A stretch of DNA of 64,000 bases, from NCBI GenBank assembly GCA_027625915.1, contig JANTQA010000048.1, positions 620,001 through 684,000 on the forward strand, written 5' to 3'. Positions 9,501 to 18,814 of the stretch are shown here, piece by piece. This DNA is from Anaeramoeba flamelloides (Eukaryota > Metamonada > Anaeramoebidae). Every line of letters starts with the position of its first letter. Position 1 is the first letter of the stretch. A program made the translations under genes and the position numbers. The notes under the pieces were generated by a model. The model saw only the letters and a program-made list of their open reading frames with translations, did not search any database and was not told the origin of the DNA.

Positions 9501-12500
9501 CCTTTGTGTTTAAAATATAAACAAAAGGAAATTATAGAAAATATTGATCATTTTTTATTGAGATGTACCATTCCGATGAAAAATATAGATTAATATTTCT
9601 CAATAAAATTAAAAGAATTAAACTTGAATTAAATAATTTTAAACTGTGATAGTTTAAAATTATTTTTGTTAATTAATAATCGTGGAATCTATGATTTTAC
9701 GCTTAAATTTCTGAAACGAAATTAAAGTATCAAGGAATTGTAAGTGTAATTTACACTTCTTCCAATATAAAAAAAAAAAGGCTTGTAATTTTTTTATTTC
9801 ATCGACACACTAACCTGATTTCCAACCTAACTGATACAAATATAGATCCAGCTTTGTTAAAGCCCACCCTTGTTTAATGTTAAAACTTTTTTTACACACA
9901 TTTTTACTTTGGAAAAGAAAAAAATGATAATTGTTTTTTTTTTTATTATTTAACGAAGTAACTGTTAATTCCTCTTATTCGTCGTTAGGTTTTCTTGATT
10001 TTTCTGTTTATTTAGAAAAATCAATAGAATTTCGTTTGGTTTTTTTGAGTTTTCTATTTATTTGTGAAGCGTTATGTTTTTTTTTGAGATTTTCTATTTT
10101 ATGAGAAAAATCTATTATTTTACTCAATTCTTTTAAATCTTGGAAAACCAAGCACTCTACGGCACTTTATGTGAGATTTTACAAATAAAACAAAAAACCT
10201 CAAGAAAACCGAACGGCGCTTTTCCAAAATTCAAAATAATAGACTAAAATCTTTGATTTCACCCAATTCTTTTAAATTCTGAAAAACCTAACGAAAAGTG
10301 TCTAGGTTTTTTTTATTTCTTAAATTAAAAAAAACCTAACCACACTTACAACTGGGACTATTTTCTCGTTGTTTGATTCTGAAATTTATCAAGCTCAATT
10401 TCTAATTTAAACAAGTTGTTTGATTTGCAGTTAATATTTTCAACTTTCTGTTCTCTGAATTAAAGATTATTAAATATTTCATTAGAATCCAAAAATTTCA
10501 ATTTCTGAATTAGTTTAAATCTTCTTTGATATATCGTTATTCTGAGCTGAGTCAATTTTAGCTTCAGTTATATATAAGTCTCCGGGAGTGCGGTTGATTA
10601 ATAAGGATTATGTGATTTTTTTATTTATCCAAGTATCAATATTTTTGAAATCAGTTTTTGTCAAATCAAATATTTCTAATCCATATAGTAGTTGGATCTG
10701 TAAAACTGCTTTAAAGTAATTGAATTTTTAATCCATTGGTAAAGTTTTTTTGTTGTAAAATATTGATTAATTTTTTGAAATTGGTTTTCAACTTTTTCAA
10801 GATCAAATTTTAAATGAGTTTGTTTATCTAGCCAAATACCAAGATATAAAATTTCTTTTGGAATTAAAGTTTTTTTTACTTTTATCCTTATTCGGATACA
10901 TTCCAAAATCTCTAATGATTTTATATATCCTTTCTACTTGATAATTTATTTCTAAAAGCAAACCTTTCATAATGAATACCAAATCATCTGCAAACATTTG
11001 AACATGTATTGCAAGAGATTTGAGTATATCTTGAAGAAAATGAGTAATAAATCCAAATTCTAAAGGAGACAGAGGATCTCCCTGATAAACACCAATTCCT
11101 TCTTTTGGATAATAAGATAGTAAAAATTTTATTATGATTTCATTTTATTATGAATTTTTTAATTGAATGATAAATAAGTGAATGCTGAATAGATCCGCAA
11201 AAAAAACAAAAAAACAATTGCTTATCAACCAAATGAAATATATTTTGAATAATTTTTTCATTTTTTAGTTTTTCATATATATTCTATTTTGTCAAGAAAA
11301 TCTAATTCTTTTCTGAAGATAATAATAATTAAAAATATGATCAAACAGAAATTTTTTAAAAGTCAAAAAATTAAAGAAAAAATTTGAAGATTCTACTCAA
11401 CTTCCATAAATCCTAAACAAATTGGATACCAATTGAATACTATATATTATATTAAACCCCTCGAAAGTAGAACAAACAATTCTTTAAACCAATAAAAGAT
11501 GTTGATATGTTTTTATAATCTTCATAAAAAACCCATTAATATATATATATATCTAAAAATTACTTGTAAACAAAAAAATTAAAAAAAAAAAAAAACCAAA
11601 TCTTTAAAATTATAAGGTGGAAATCCTGACGCATGGAACCCGAAAGGCTTTTGTCCAGATCATAAGGGCCCACCAAAAAACTTGGAAAGTTTTTTAGAAG
11701 AAGATCTTCAAATTCGACTCAAAATTCTTATAAAATGTGTTTGTAAATACTTGACAAAACTGGTTGTCAAAAGGTTGTATACTGCAAAGAAACAGGCGAA
11801 TTTGGACACGAATAGCACGGACGAATTACATGAAAGAACACGCAAAAAATTGGCATATTCTCCACATCGTAACGAAATCACTCTGATCTTGGATTGGTTT
11901 ACAAAAATTTTTTCAATTGGGGGAGGCATCAGCAGGATCGCTGGGAGAATTATGAGTAACTTCAAGCTACCTAAAACAGATTTTACAACTTTAGAAATTT
12001 TAATGAGGATTACTACATATGAGACTGGCACAGTGCACAAGAGTGGGAAAAATTGCTTTTATAAGGCATTATTTGATCTTCCCTTCAAAAGGAACTTTAC
12101 AAGGCATTATCTGAAATTGTATCGGTCAATGCTTATCAGGTCAATCCAAAAGGATGATTATGATAGCATAAACACAGTTAACAATTCCGAATTATGTGAA
12201 TTTTCTGTTCAAATGTTCACATCTGCATCATTAGTTGATTTATTTGTTAACGAGACGAATTTTCTCAAAACATTATTTGAGACCTTCCATTCCATTACCA
12301 AATTATTGCAATATAAAAATGAGGATCTAAATGATTCCAAATGCATTCAATTATCGCACCCGATCTTGGATACACATAACTACATGGTGCTAGTGTTTGA
12401 CATGCAATACATTCTACGAAGGCCATTTGTAACAAATTGGATAATGATTCAAAATGAGAAAATTTTAAAAATATGGCTCTCCATTTTATTAAAATTCCAA

Positions 12501-15500
12501 TCGATGAACCCTATTGAAAAAATTAACAAAAAAACAAATCCCAAAGAAAATGAGGGTTATGTTTCCTCATTTAATGTAGAGTTATATTTAAATCAAATTA
12601 ATAGATTGCTACAGAACGGACTATTAATTGGAGCAAATAAGATCAACGAAAGGACATCCCTAGAGGAATCCTTAAAACGGCACCAATTAACAAAGCCATT
12701 ACTTGAAAAAATTCAGAAAATATTTTCCTTGATTTCGAATTTAATAAAAAGTTGGACGATTAAAAATCATGAATATTTTCAAGATCTAAATTCCGAAATC
12801 TTGACAATCAAAACTTCATTGAACAACCCAAAAAAGGTCAAGTGCTTACAAGTTTTTAATAGGAAAAAAAAAAAAAAGGATCAAATAAATGAAGAAGAGA
12901 AAATTTACAATCTCAAAAAAAAACGAAAAAGAAAAAATACATCCACAAAGTTTTATATTTCAATGCATTACCCTCTTCATAGGTTTTTCAGTTTATTGCT
13001 AGCTGGCGTCATCAAACAATGGGAAGACGAAATAGACATTTTATCCCTCTTCAGCTCTCCAAACATGTCGTATCAATATTGCCACGGATTCATTGAAATA
13101 GTAATTCATATAATAAGATTACAATCTGTATGCTCACAAATTAGGGCACGGCTATGGAACCGAAATGGCTTGAATATTTATTACCAAGTTCAATTATTAA
13201 AAAATCCCCTGTTGAATTCCTTTTGCACGGATTTAGATATATTTCTGGTCCAAATATCTTCAGTGCTATTGGATCCAGATCACATTATTAATTTAATTAT
13301 TAATGAATTTCTTTTAGACAACTTTTTTTATTTGACTAATAATTGCTTTGAAACTTTTTTAAAAACAGATTATGGACAGTCATTAACTTTAATTTGTAAA
13401 GACTTTTTCCGTTTTCTTGGCACAGTATTATTGGAAAGGACCCACGCCGGGGAATTATCAAAAGAAATGAAAATTGAAAGAGAGCTGATCCATTTGTTAT
13501 GCCTAGAGGATCAGAAATTTTCTGATCTTGTTGACAACTTGCCGAGAGACTTAATGGACGAAGAACAATTAATTGAACAAATTTTAACAGAAATTGCGAT
13601 ACAAACATCAAATGAGAAAAAATTTAGACTAAAGCCTGAATATTGGAAAAAATTTGAAGGCGCTTATTTTCCTCATTATAATCAAAAGCAATATTCTCAA
13701 GCTGAAGAAAATTATTTTGAACATATTAAGAGATCTAATCAAAAAATTTTAAACGACGAAAAAGAAAAAGAAAACGAAAAAAAAAATGATAATGAAAATG
13801 AAAAGAAAAAAAAAAAATTGCCCTTGTCTTATCCATTTCCAAAATATAACCCAACTTATAAACCATTGGAATCACTAACACAATTATTACATTGCCATAG
13901 TTTATTTCAAATATTATTTGTAATTTTATATAATGCTAAACAAAATTCTTTAATGGTTACCGAGGAAGTATTTACCATCGCTTTGCATTTAATCTATTTA
14001 TCAATAAATACCCCAATTTCTGAAAAACAAAAAAAATTTGAAAAAGAAAATGAAAAAGAAAAAACAGAAATAAATAAAGAAAAAATTCAAATTTTTAATA
14101 AAAATTTTGAAAATAATAATAAAAAACAAACCGAAGACAGCGATAACGACGACAACCTCGAAAAGGGCAGCGACAATGATAACAAACAATCCGACAGTTT
14201 AATAACAAGTTTCTTCAAATCGTTTTTCCGAAAAAATGATAGTTCAAGCCAAAGTACACTCAAAAAAAAAAAAAAAGTCTATGAAGAATTATCAAATTCC
14301 ACCTTAAAATTTTTAGATATTCAATTTTCGAACCAAATCAATTTAATCGAAAATGCCACTTTGAAGATATCATTACCAAATGATGAAAGTGAAAGCTTTA
14401 TTTCTTTATTAATTTATTTGTATAATAGTTCTGAAAGAATTGAACACCACGGATTAATTAAAGATATTTTGGCACTATTTTGCGGAAAAAGCAAAATTTG
14501 TGAGAAATTAATTTCAAAAAAGTTAAATGGGTTCTATGAAAAAATTGAAAAAGAAAAACTCAAAGAAAAAAAAAGATTAATTAGAGAACGCCAAAGAAAA
14601 TTGATGCTGAAAATGAATCTCAAACAAGAAAATTTTTTAAAAAAATTTGAAAAAGATTTTAATACCTTGAATGATATCGATGATGATAACGACAATGATA
14701 TAAAAAAGGATCAAGATCAAGACGGTAATAAGATTGAAAATACCACAAGCATTTCAGATCCAAAGTTCTGTAAATTGAAATATAAAAAGCATTATAAATC
14801 TTTAATTTGTTCACTATGCCATGAAAATTTTAAAAATGAAAAAACTCAATCAATAGGCCTAATAACGCTGATTCATCAATCAACAACATTAGAAAATATT
14901 TTGACAATAAAAAATGATAAATTAATTTCCAAGATCCAAAATGAAAAAGCAAAAACAAAAAAAAATGCTAATAGTAATATTAAAGAGAAGAACCACAATA
15001 TTAATAATAACCAAAGAGAAAGAGAAACTGAAAAGAAAAAGAAAAGGGAAGGAGAAGGGAGAAAGGAGAAGGGAAAGGAAATGAAAAGGGAAGGAGAAGG
15101 GAGAAAGGAAAAGAAAAGGGAAGGAGAAGGGAGAAAGGAAAGGAAAAGAGAAGGAGAAGGGAGAAAGGAAAAGAAAAGGGAAGTAGAAGGGAGAAAGGAA
15201 AAGAAAAGAGAAGGAGAAGGGAGAAAGGAGAAGAAAAGGGAAGGAGAAGGGAGAAAGGAGAAGGGAAAGGAAAAGAAAAAAACTGTTAAAAAAGATCTTG
15301 AAAAGGAAAAACAACAAGAAAAGAAAACAGAAGACCGATTAAAGAAAATCTATTTAAAAAAGTTATTAAATTTTCAAAAAATAAAAAGAAACACAATAAC
15401 CGGATGTGGGCATTTAATACATTCACACTGCTATCAGGATTATCAGGAAACTCTACTCAAGGAATTAAGACAGAGATCAGGGTATTACAATCGAAATTAT

Positions 15501-17036
15501 ATTGATTTTGAAAAAGGACAGTTTTTATGTCCACTTGACCGTAATATTGTAAACAATTTATTACCAATCGTACCAAACAAATTAATAATTCAGCATGAAA
15601 TTGATAAAAATCAAAGATCTTTCCCATTTCGAGGTGCACATAAAATTATTTTGAATTTATACAAAGCAACAAAAAAGATATCAGTAAATGAAAAATATTC
15701 AAAAATTTATAAAGCACTCCAAACTTCAATCAATAATTTTATTTTTAATCTCTCGGTGCTGTCAAAAATTAATCTTCCACGTGACCCACAGATGCATTGC
15801 AGAGGATATTTATTGCTATTTGATTTCTTGACGAGATTTTTATCCAATACGGAAATAGCCAGCAGAACAAAGAGAAATCAAACCATTTCTTCAATCAACC
15901 AATTTACCTTTCAGACATTATTTAGAATTTGTTTAATCTTCGGCAAAGAATCAGAAAGAGGGACTGAAGTCCGTGCAAAATTGAAAACTTGCTTTTTCAA
16001 TCTTCTTTTTAAAGGAATAAATTCAAAAATATTTAAAAGCATTTTTTATAAACATCCAATTCATTGCTTAACTTATTTGGTTTGTCTTCTTGGTGATAAT
16101 TTAATCAATAAAGACCATTTTTTTGCTTGCACTCATTTGATAATAATCATAGCTTTATATCATATCACCAAGGCGTTAAATCTGAAATTAGTAAATTATC
16201 AGATCCCCTCAAAAAATAAATTGCTTGTTGTCAAAAATATCAAAAATAGATTAATAAGCATACTCCGATTCGCTTATTTATTTCATAAGTTTGGAATTGA
16301 CCAGAATTCCACTTCAGAACCTTATGCTTTTAATTTAAATTCCTTTGACGAATTAGCTTCCTTTTTTAAAATTCCACTTGATATCGAAAAAATTTTAAAA
16401 CTGGACATCGTTCATTTCTTTTTCGCAAAATGGCAAAAATCCCATACAAGCCAAGATGACATCGGAAACAACAGTACATATAGCAAGAGTAATGTCAATA
16501 CTAAAGAGAGGACTGTAACCTTGAAGAGGTTTCTTCCACCGAAAATCAGTAGATTTAATTATTGCAAACCTTTCAAATTTATTGAATTCCCCGACAACTT
16601 TGCAAAGTTATGGAATAAATTTATAATGAATAAAACCATCGAAGGGAGACCCATTCCTAAACAAGCAGCTATTTGTATGATAACAGGCGAAATGATAGAT
16701 TTAGCAAAAACCCAATCTTCAATTTTGAATGAAGAGTCTTTGTTTGATATAAAGTTCCATGCTCAGAAAATGGGCGGTGTGGGCCTATATTTGGCAGTGA
16801 AGGGGATATACGCTTCTGGGGTATTCGTACTACATGAAGGTTTTGGAATCGTCCCTTTGGAAACCTTTTATTTAGATAAATGGAACGAATCGGATATTGG
16901 TATTAAAAGAGGCAAAACTTTAATAAAAAATGATGCACGGCTATTGAAATTACAAGAACTATATTTGAACAATCAATTGTTTGACGAAATTTCTAAATTT
17001 AGACGAAAAAATCCAAATCTAGTTATTTTTAATTAA
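6222..17036 (+). CDS. UBR1: UBR1/PRT6-type N-recognin E3 ubiquitin ligase
   Basis: Three exons (6222-6471, 6584-6718, 11617-17036) give about 1,934 residues, normal for UBR1-class ligases, which recognise N-degrons and ubiquitinate proteins for the proteasome. The UBR box spans about 75-147: C77, C91xxC94, C101xC103xxC106, H112, H115/H116, C127-D-C129-G, W135, C141, H144. Helical segments such as MHYPLHRFFSLLL and ARLWNRNGLNIYYQ match conserved UBR1 blocks. The RING has C1193xxC1196, then ~195 extra residues, then GCGH with C1392, H1394, H1397, H1399, C1400, and finally FLCPL with C1433. The C-terminal cap (PLETFYLDKWNESDIGIKRGKTL) also matches. I see no ClpS-like type-2 domain, which resembles plant PRT6. 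Oddities: CDCGN replaces CDCGD, and the final RING CPLC is CPLD. An in-frame ATG at 6183 also exists; TTTTCAG before position 6201 could instead be an acceptor. Confidence 0.9.
6472..6583 (+). other. Intron 1 of the N-recognin gene, with long poly-T
   Basis: The 112-bp intron has donor GTATGC and acceptor CCATAG. It contains an almost uninterrupted T tract of nearly 40 bases around 6519-6556. Splicing joins SWSG to EDIIIYQC and makes the UBR box continuous. Confidence 0.8.
6983..7737. mobile_element. TTAA-flanked inverted-repeat element, family C, copy 1
   Basis: This 755-bp non-coding element is flanked at both sides by TTAA (6979-6982 and 7738-7741). The terminal inverted repeats are about 100 bp: the left starts GGGATGAACCCCACCATAG and the reverse-complemented right starts GGGGTTAGCGTCTACCAAGG, and both go on through TATGTTGTNATTGG and TCAAAT. 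A second copy with TTAA at both ends lies at 56987-57750, and a degraded copy at about 40150-40700. TTAA duplication is the hallmark of piggyBac-like transposons, but the ends begin GGG, not the usual CCC, so the assignment is tentative. Confidence 0.78.
7957..9296 (-). mobile_element. 5'-truncated LINE fragment (copy A)
   Basis: This is read on the minus strand. The 5' end starts within the catalytic region (KCFDSIHHSLIYYS, motif A context). It continues with GMGVYQGDPLSPLLF, QMFADDLILI (the catalytic FADD box) and a thumb region, and ends with a CCHC-like domain (C-x2-C ... DHFLWNCPAYENNR). It stops in a run of A read on the minus strand. AAAGAACTTTTA occurs just beyond both ends (about 7945-7956 and 9301-9312), consistent with a target-site duplication. 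No endonuclease part is present. Several frame breaks separate the open stretches at 9180-8908, 8815-8462 and 8293-7988, so it is inactive. Confidence 0.88.
9437..9776 (+). mobile_element. LINE 3' end fragment (copy B)
   Basis: This ~340-bp piece aligns closely with the 3' end of the plus-strand LINE at 28330-30450 (its region 30108-30440). It includes the CPLCLKY zinc-binding segment and the end TGTAATTTACACTTCTTCC, followed by an A-run. It is heavily 5'-truncated, as is typical of target-primed LINE insertion, and carries stop codons in the former frame. Confidence 0.82.
9935..11200 (-). mobile_element. 5'-truncated LINE fragment (copy C), interrupted by a hairpin array
   Basis: This minus-strand fragment has the same 3' tail as copy A (ATTATTTAACGAAG versus ATTATTTAACGGAG on the plus strand). 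It then breaks at about 9982, where a hairpin array occupies 9983-10342, and resumes at about 10343 with sequence matching copy A from about 8430. It contains GVYQGDPLSPLE and QMFADDLVF-like RT text and ends at about 11195 with SIQHSLIYHS, almost the same truncation point as copy A. It is frame-broken and inactive. Confidence 0.82.
9983..10342. repeat. Nested hairpin array 1 (CGTTAGGTTTT-type)
   Basis: This ~360-bp stretch consists of short palindromes. An outer pair (GTTAGGTTTTCTTGA at 9984 and its inverse TCAAGAAAACCGAAC at about 10199) encloses further hairpin arms, including TCAATTCTTTTAAATCTTGG. A unit at about 10214-10295 pairs GCTTTTCCAAAATTCAAAA with TTTAAATTCTGAAAAACC. A short unit at 10301-10342 pairs TCTAGGTTTTTTTTATTTCT with its inverse. 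The same unit types recur at 26829-26938 and 36279-36711. No coding content. Confidence 0.72.
15037..15275 (+). repeat. 30-bp coding minisatellite (KREGEGRKEK) inside the RING
   Basis: About seven imperfect copies of a 30-bp purine-only unit (AGGGAAGGAGAAGGGAGAAA plus about ten more bases) encode repeated K/R-E-G-E-G-R-K-E-K. One strand is entirely purine over more than 200 bp. The tract lies between the first CxxC pair and the GCGH motif of the RING of the N-recognin. The long open frame on the opposite strand here (14922-15317) is a by-product of this composition. Confidence 0.85.
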
Positions 17037-18814
17037 ATAAATGATCTTTATATTGCCTATTAACTTCTGGAATATTAAAGGTAGATTTTTAAATCAAATT
17101 ATATTGATATATGTTTTCCTTCTAAACAATAATCCAAAAGAGTTTTTTTTTTTTTTATTTTTTTTATTTGATAAATATTCAGAAAATAAATCAATTAAAT
17201 CTATAAATTGAATTTAAGAATCTACCAAGTTTTAGTTTTGATGTTGATACTCTTTAATTATATTTTATTTTTTAAAAAATTACTCATTTTTTTTTTTATA
17301 TTATTTCTTTTTTTAGAAAAAAAATATTAGAATTTAATTGATTGATTCAAAGAGGGTAGTTAATAAAGAATAAATTGATCAAAATAAAAAAATAGATTAA
17401 ATATTCAAAGTTTTTTCCATTTTTTTTTCGATTTTTAAAAAGTTCCAAATCCTTTATAATTCTGAATTTTTTTTTAAAAAAATTATTTTCTTTGAAAGAA
17501 GGAAGAAATTTTATTGTCTGTGAAGGAAGTATACAAAAATGTTACTTTAAAAATAAAACTAATAAATCTTACAATAACCCAGTCTAAAAAGTCTACTTAA
17601 TTTTGAAAAAAAAATAGAAATTATTTTTATAGCTTGAAAAAAATATTATTTGTTGATTCACAAAACAGTCAAATCACATTTTTCTTTTAATTTAAAAAAA
17701 AATGAGAAAAAAAACAAAACAATGAAATTAAAAATTCTCCCAAAGTACCTTTTTAAAACCTGGAAAATTCAACTTATGAACGACTAAATTAATACTTATG
17801 AAATTGTTTACGTAAAAATCAATAATTATATACGCAATTTTGATTACCTCAGAGAGTCAATTTGCAATTGACAAAAGACAAAAAGTATTAATAGATTTTA
17901 TTATTATTTTAAAATGTTTAAAAATTTATTATAACAAAACATGAGTTTTCTCAAATTAAATCTCTTTCAAACAAAAGGGCACACCTCACAAACAATCTAT
18001 ACTATTGAATTTTATTGTAAACAAGATAATTTTTTCTTGGTGATTTTCATTTTACTTGATCATTTTTTCATTTTTTGTTTTTATATTTGTGGGTATTGAA
18101 CAGTCAGAAAAGGAAAAAAAAAAAATAAGAAGAAACCAATTTGGAAATAATCTGCCAGTATAAAATTGAAAACAGTTTAAGTTTGATTTTAAATGAGCTA
18201 GGTATGGGGATTAAGAAAGACCATTATTCGATTGATGTTTTTAACAAAGAAAAAAGAAAATATTGAAAAAAACAATTCCAACAAAATACCCAGATAAATT
18301 GTGGCTTTATATTGAAAATGAGATCCTAAAGAACAAAAGTTTGATGTGTAAAGAGTTATCAATAAAATGTAAAGAACTTTTTCTCAATTCACCCTGTTCA
18401 AAGTTTTTTATTGATTTTATAATTTTTTTTTTTTACAATTTACAAAAAGAGATTTCCCATTTCAAATAAAAGGGCACATCAATTATCAAAATATTTAATT
18501 TTAGTTTTTTACTGTTTTGTTTTAATGAGTTTTAAATATTCAGTTGAGTGTTTTTTATAAATAATTTAAAGAGTTTCTTAGATTTTAAAATGATATCAAA
18601 ATTAATTCGATTCAATTATGAATAATTCTTGAAATTTTCTGTGCCCTTTTTTTCGAAAAAGAGTTTAGTTTGGATTCAAATACTTAAAGCATTTCATTTG
18701 GAGTCGGACAGTCTGATTATTTCTAATAAATAATAAAAGGAACTATTCCAAAAATAACTTCATATACCATCAAAATAAAAATTAAAAAAAAAAAAAAAAT
18801 AATTTATATTCTAT
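17037..18814. other. Convergent intergenic region
   Basis: These 1.8 kb lie between the 3' ends of the N-recognin (plus) and Nup93 (minus). Both stop codons are followed at once by AATAAA-like sequence. Only the transposon remnant at about 17953-18676 is recognisable; the rest is A/T-run-rich sequence without structure that I can name. Confidence 0.6.
17953..18676 (+). mobile_element. DNA-transposon remnant with AAAGGGCACA ends
   Basis: The left end contains CTCTTTCAAACAAAAGGGCACA, and the reverse complement of the right end contains CTCTTTTTCGAAAAAAAGGGCACA, giving ~30-bp inverted ends. A third, directly oriented copy of the end (TTTCAAATAAAAGGGCACA) lies at about 18458, so two elements may be superposed. 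The interior open frame 18263-18469 (PTKYPDKLWLYIENEILKN...SLMCKELSIKCKEL) resembles a helix-turn-helix of a Tc1/mariner-type transposase. An earlier piece in another frame (SLILNELGMGIKKDHYSIDVF) is consistent with a broken transposase. The family assignment is inference. Confidence 0.45.

Larger units (their letters stand above)
6719..11616 (+). other. 4.9-kb intron 2 of the N-recognin gene, a transposon nest
   Basis: Donor GTAACA and acceptor TATAAG flank 4,898 bp. Splicing rebuilds Cys129 across the junction (T + GT) and yields the UBR signature CDCGN-PDAW. Inside are, in order, a TTAA-flanked element (6983-7737), a LINE fragment (7957-9296, minus), a LINE 3' fragment (about 9437-9776, plus), and a LINE fragment (about 9935-11200, minus) that itself contains a hairpin array (9983-10342). 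The last ~400 bp are simple AT-rich sequence with an A-run just before the acceptor. Confidence 0.85.

Noticed and set aside
14922-15317. Long minus-strand open frame of Phe/Leu/Ser/Pro
   Set aside because: It is the complement of the purine-only minisatellite of the N-recognin exon; no family resemblance.
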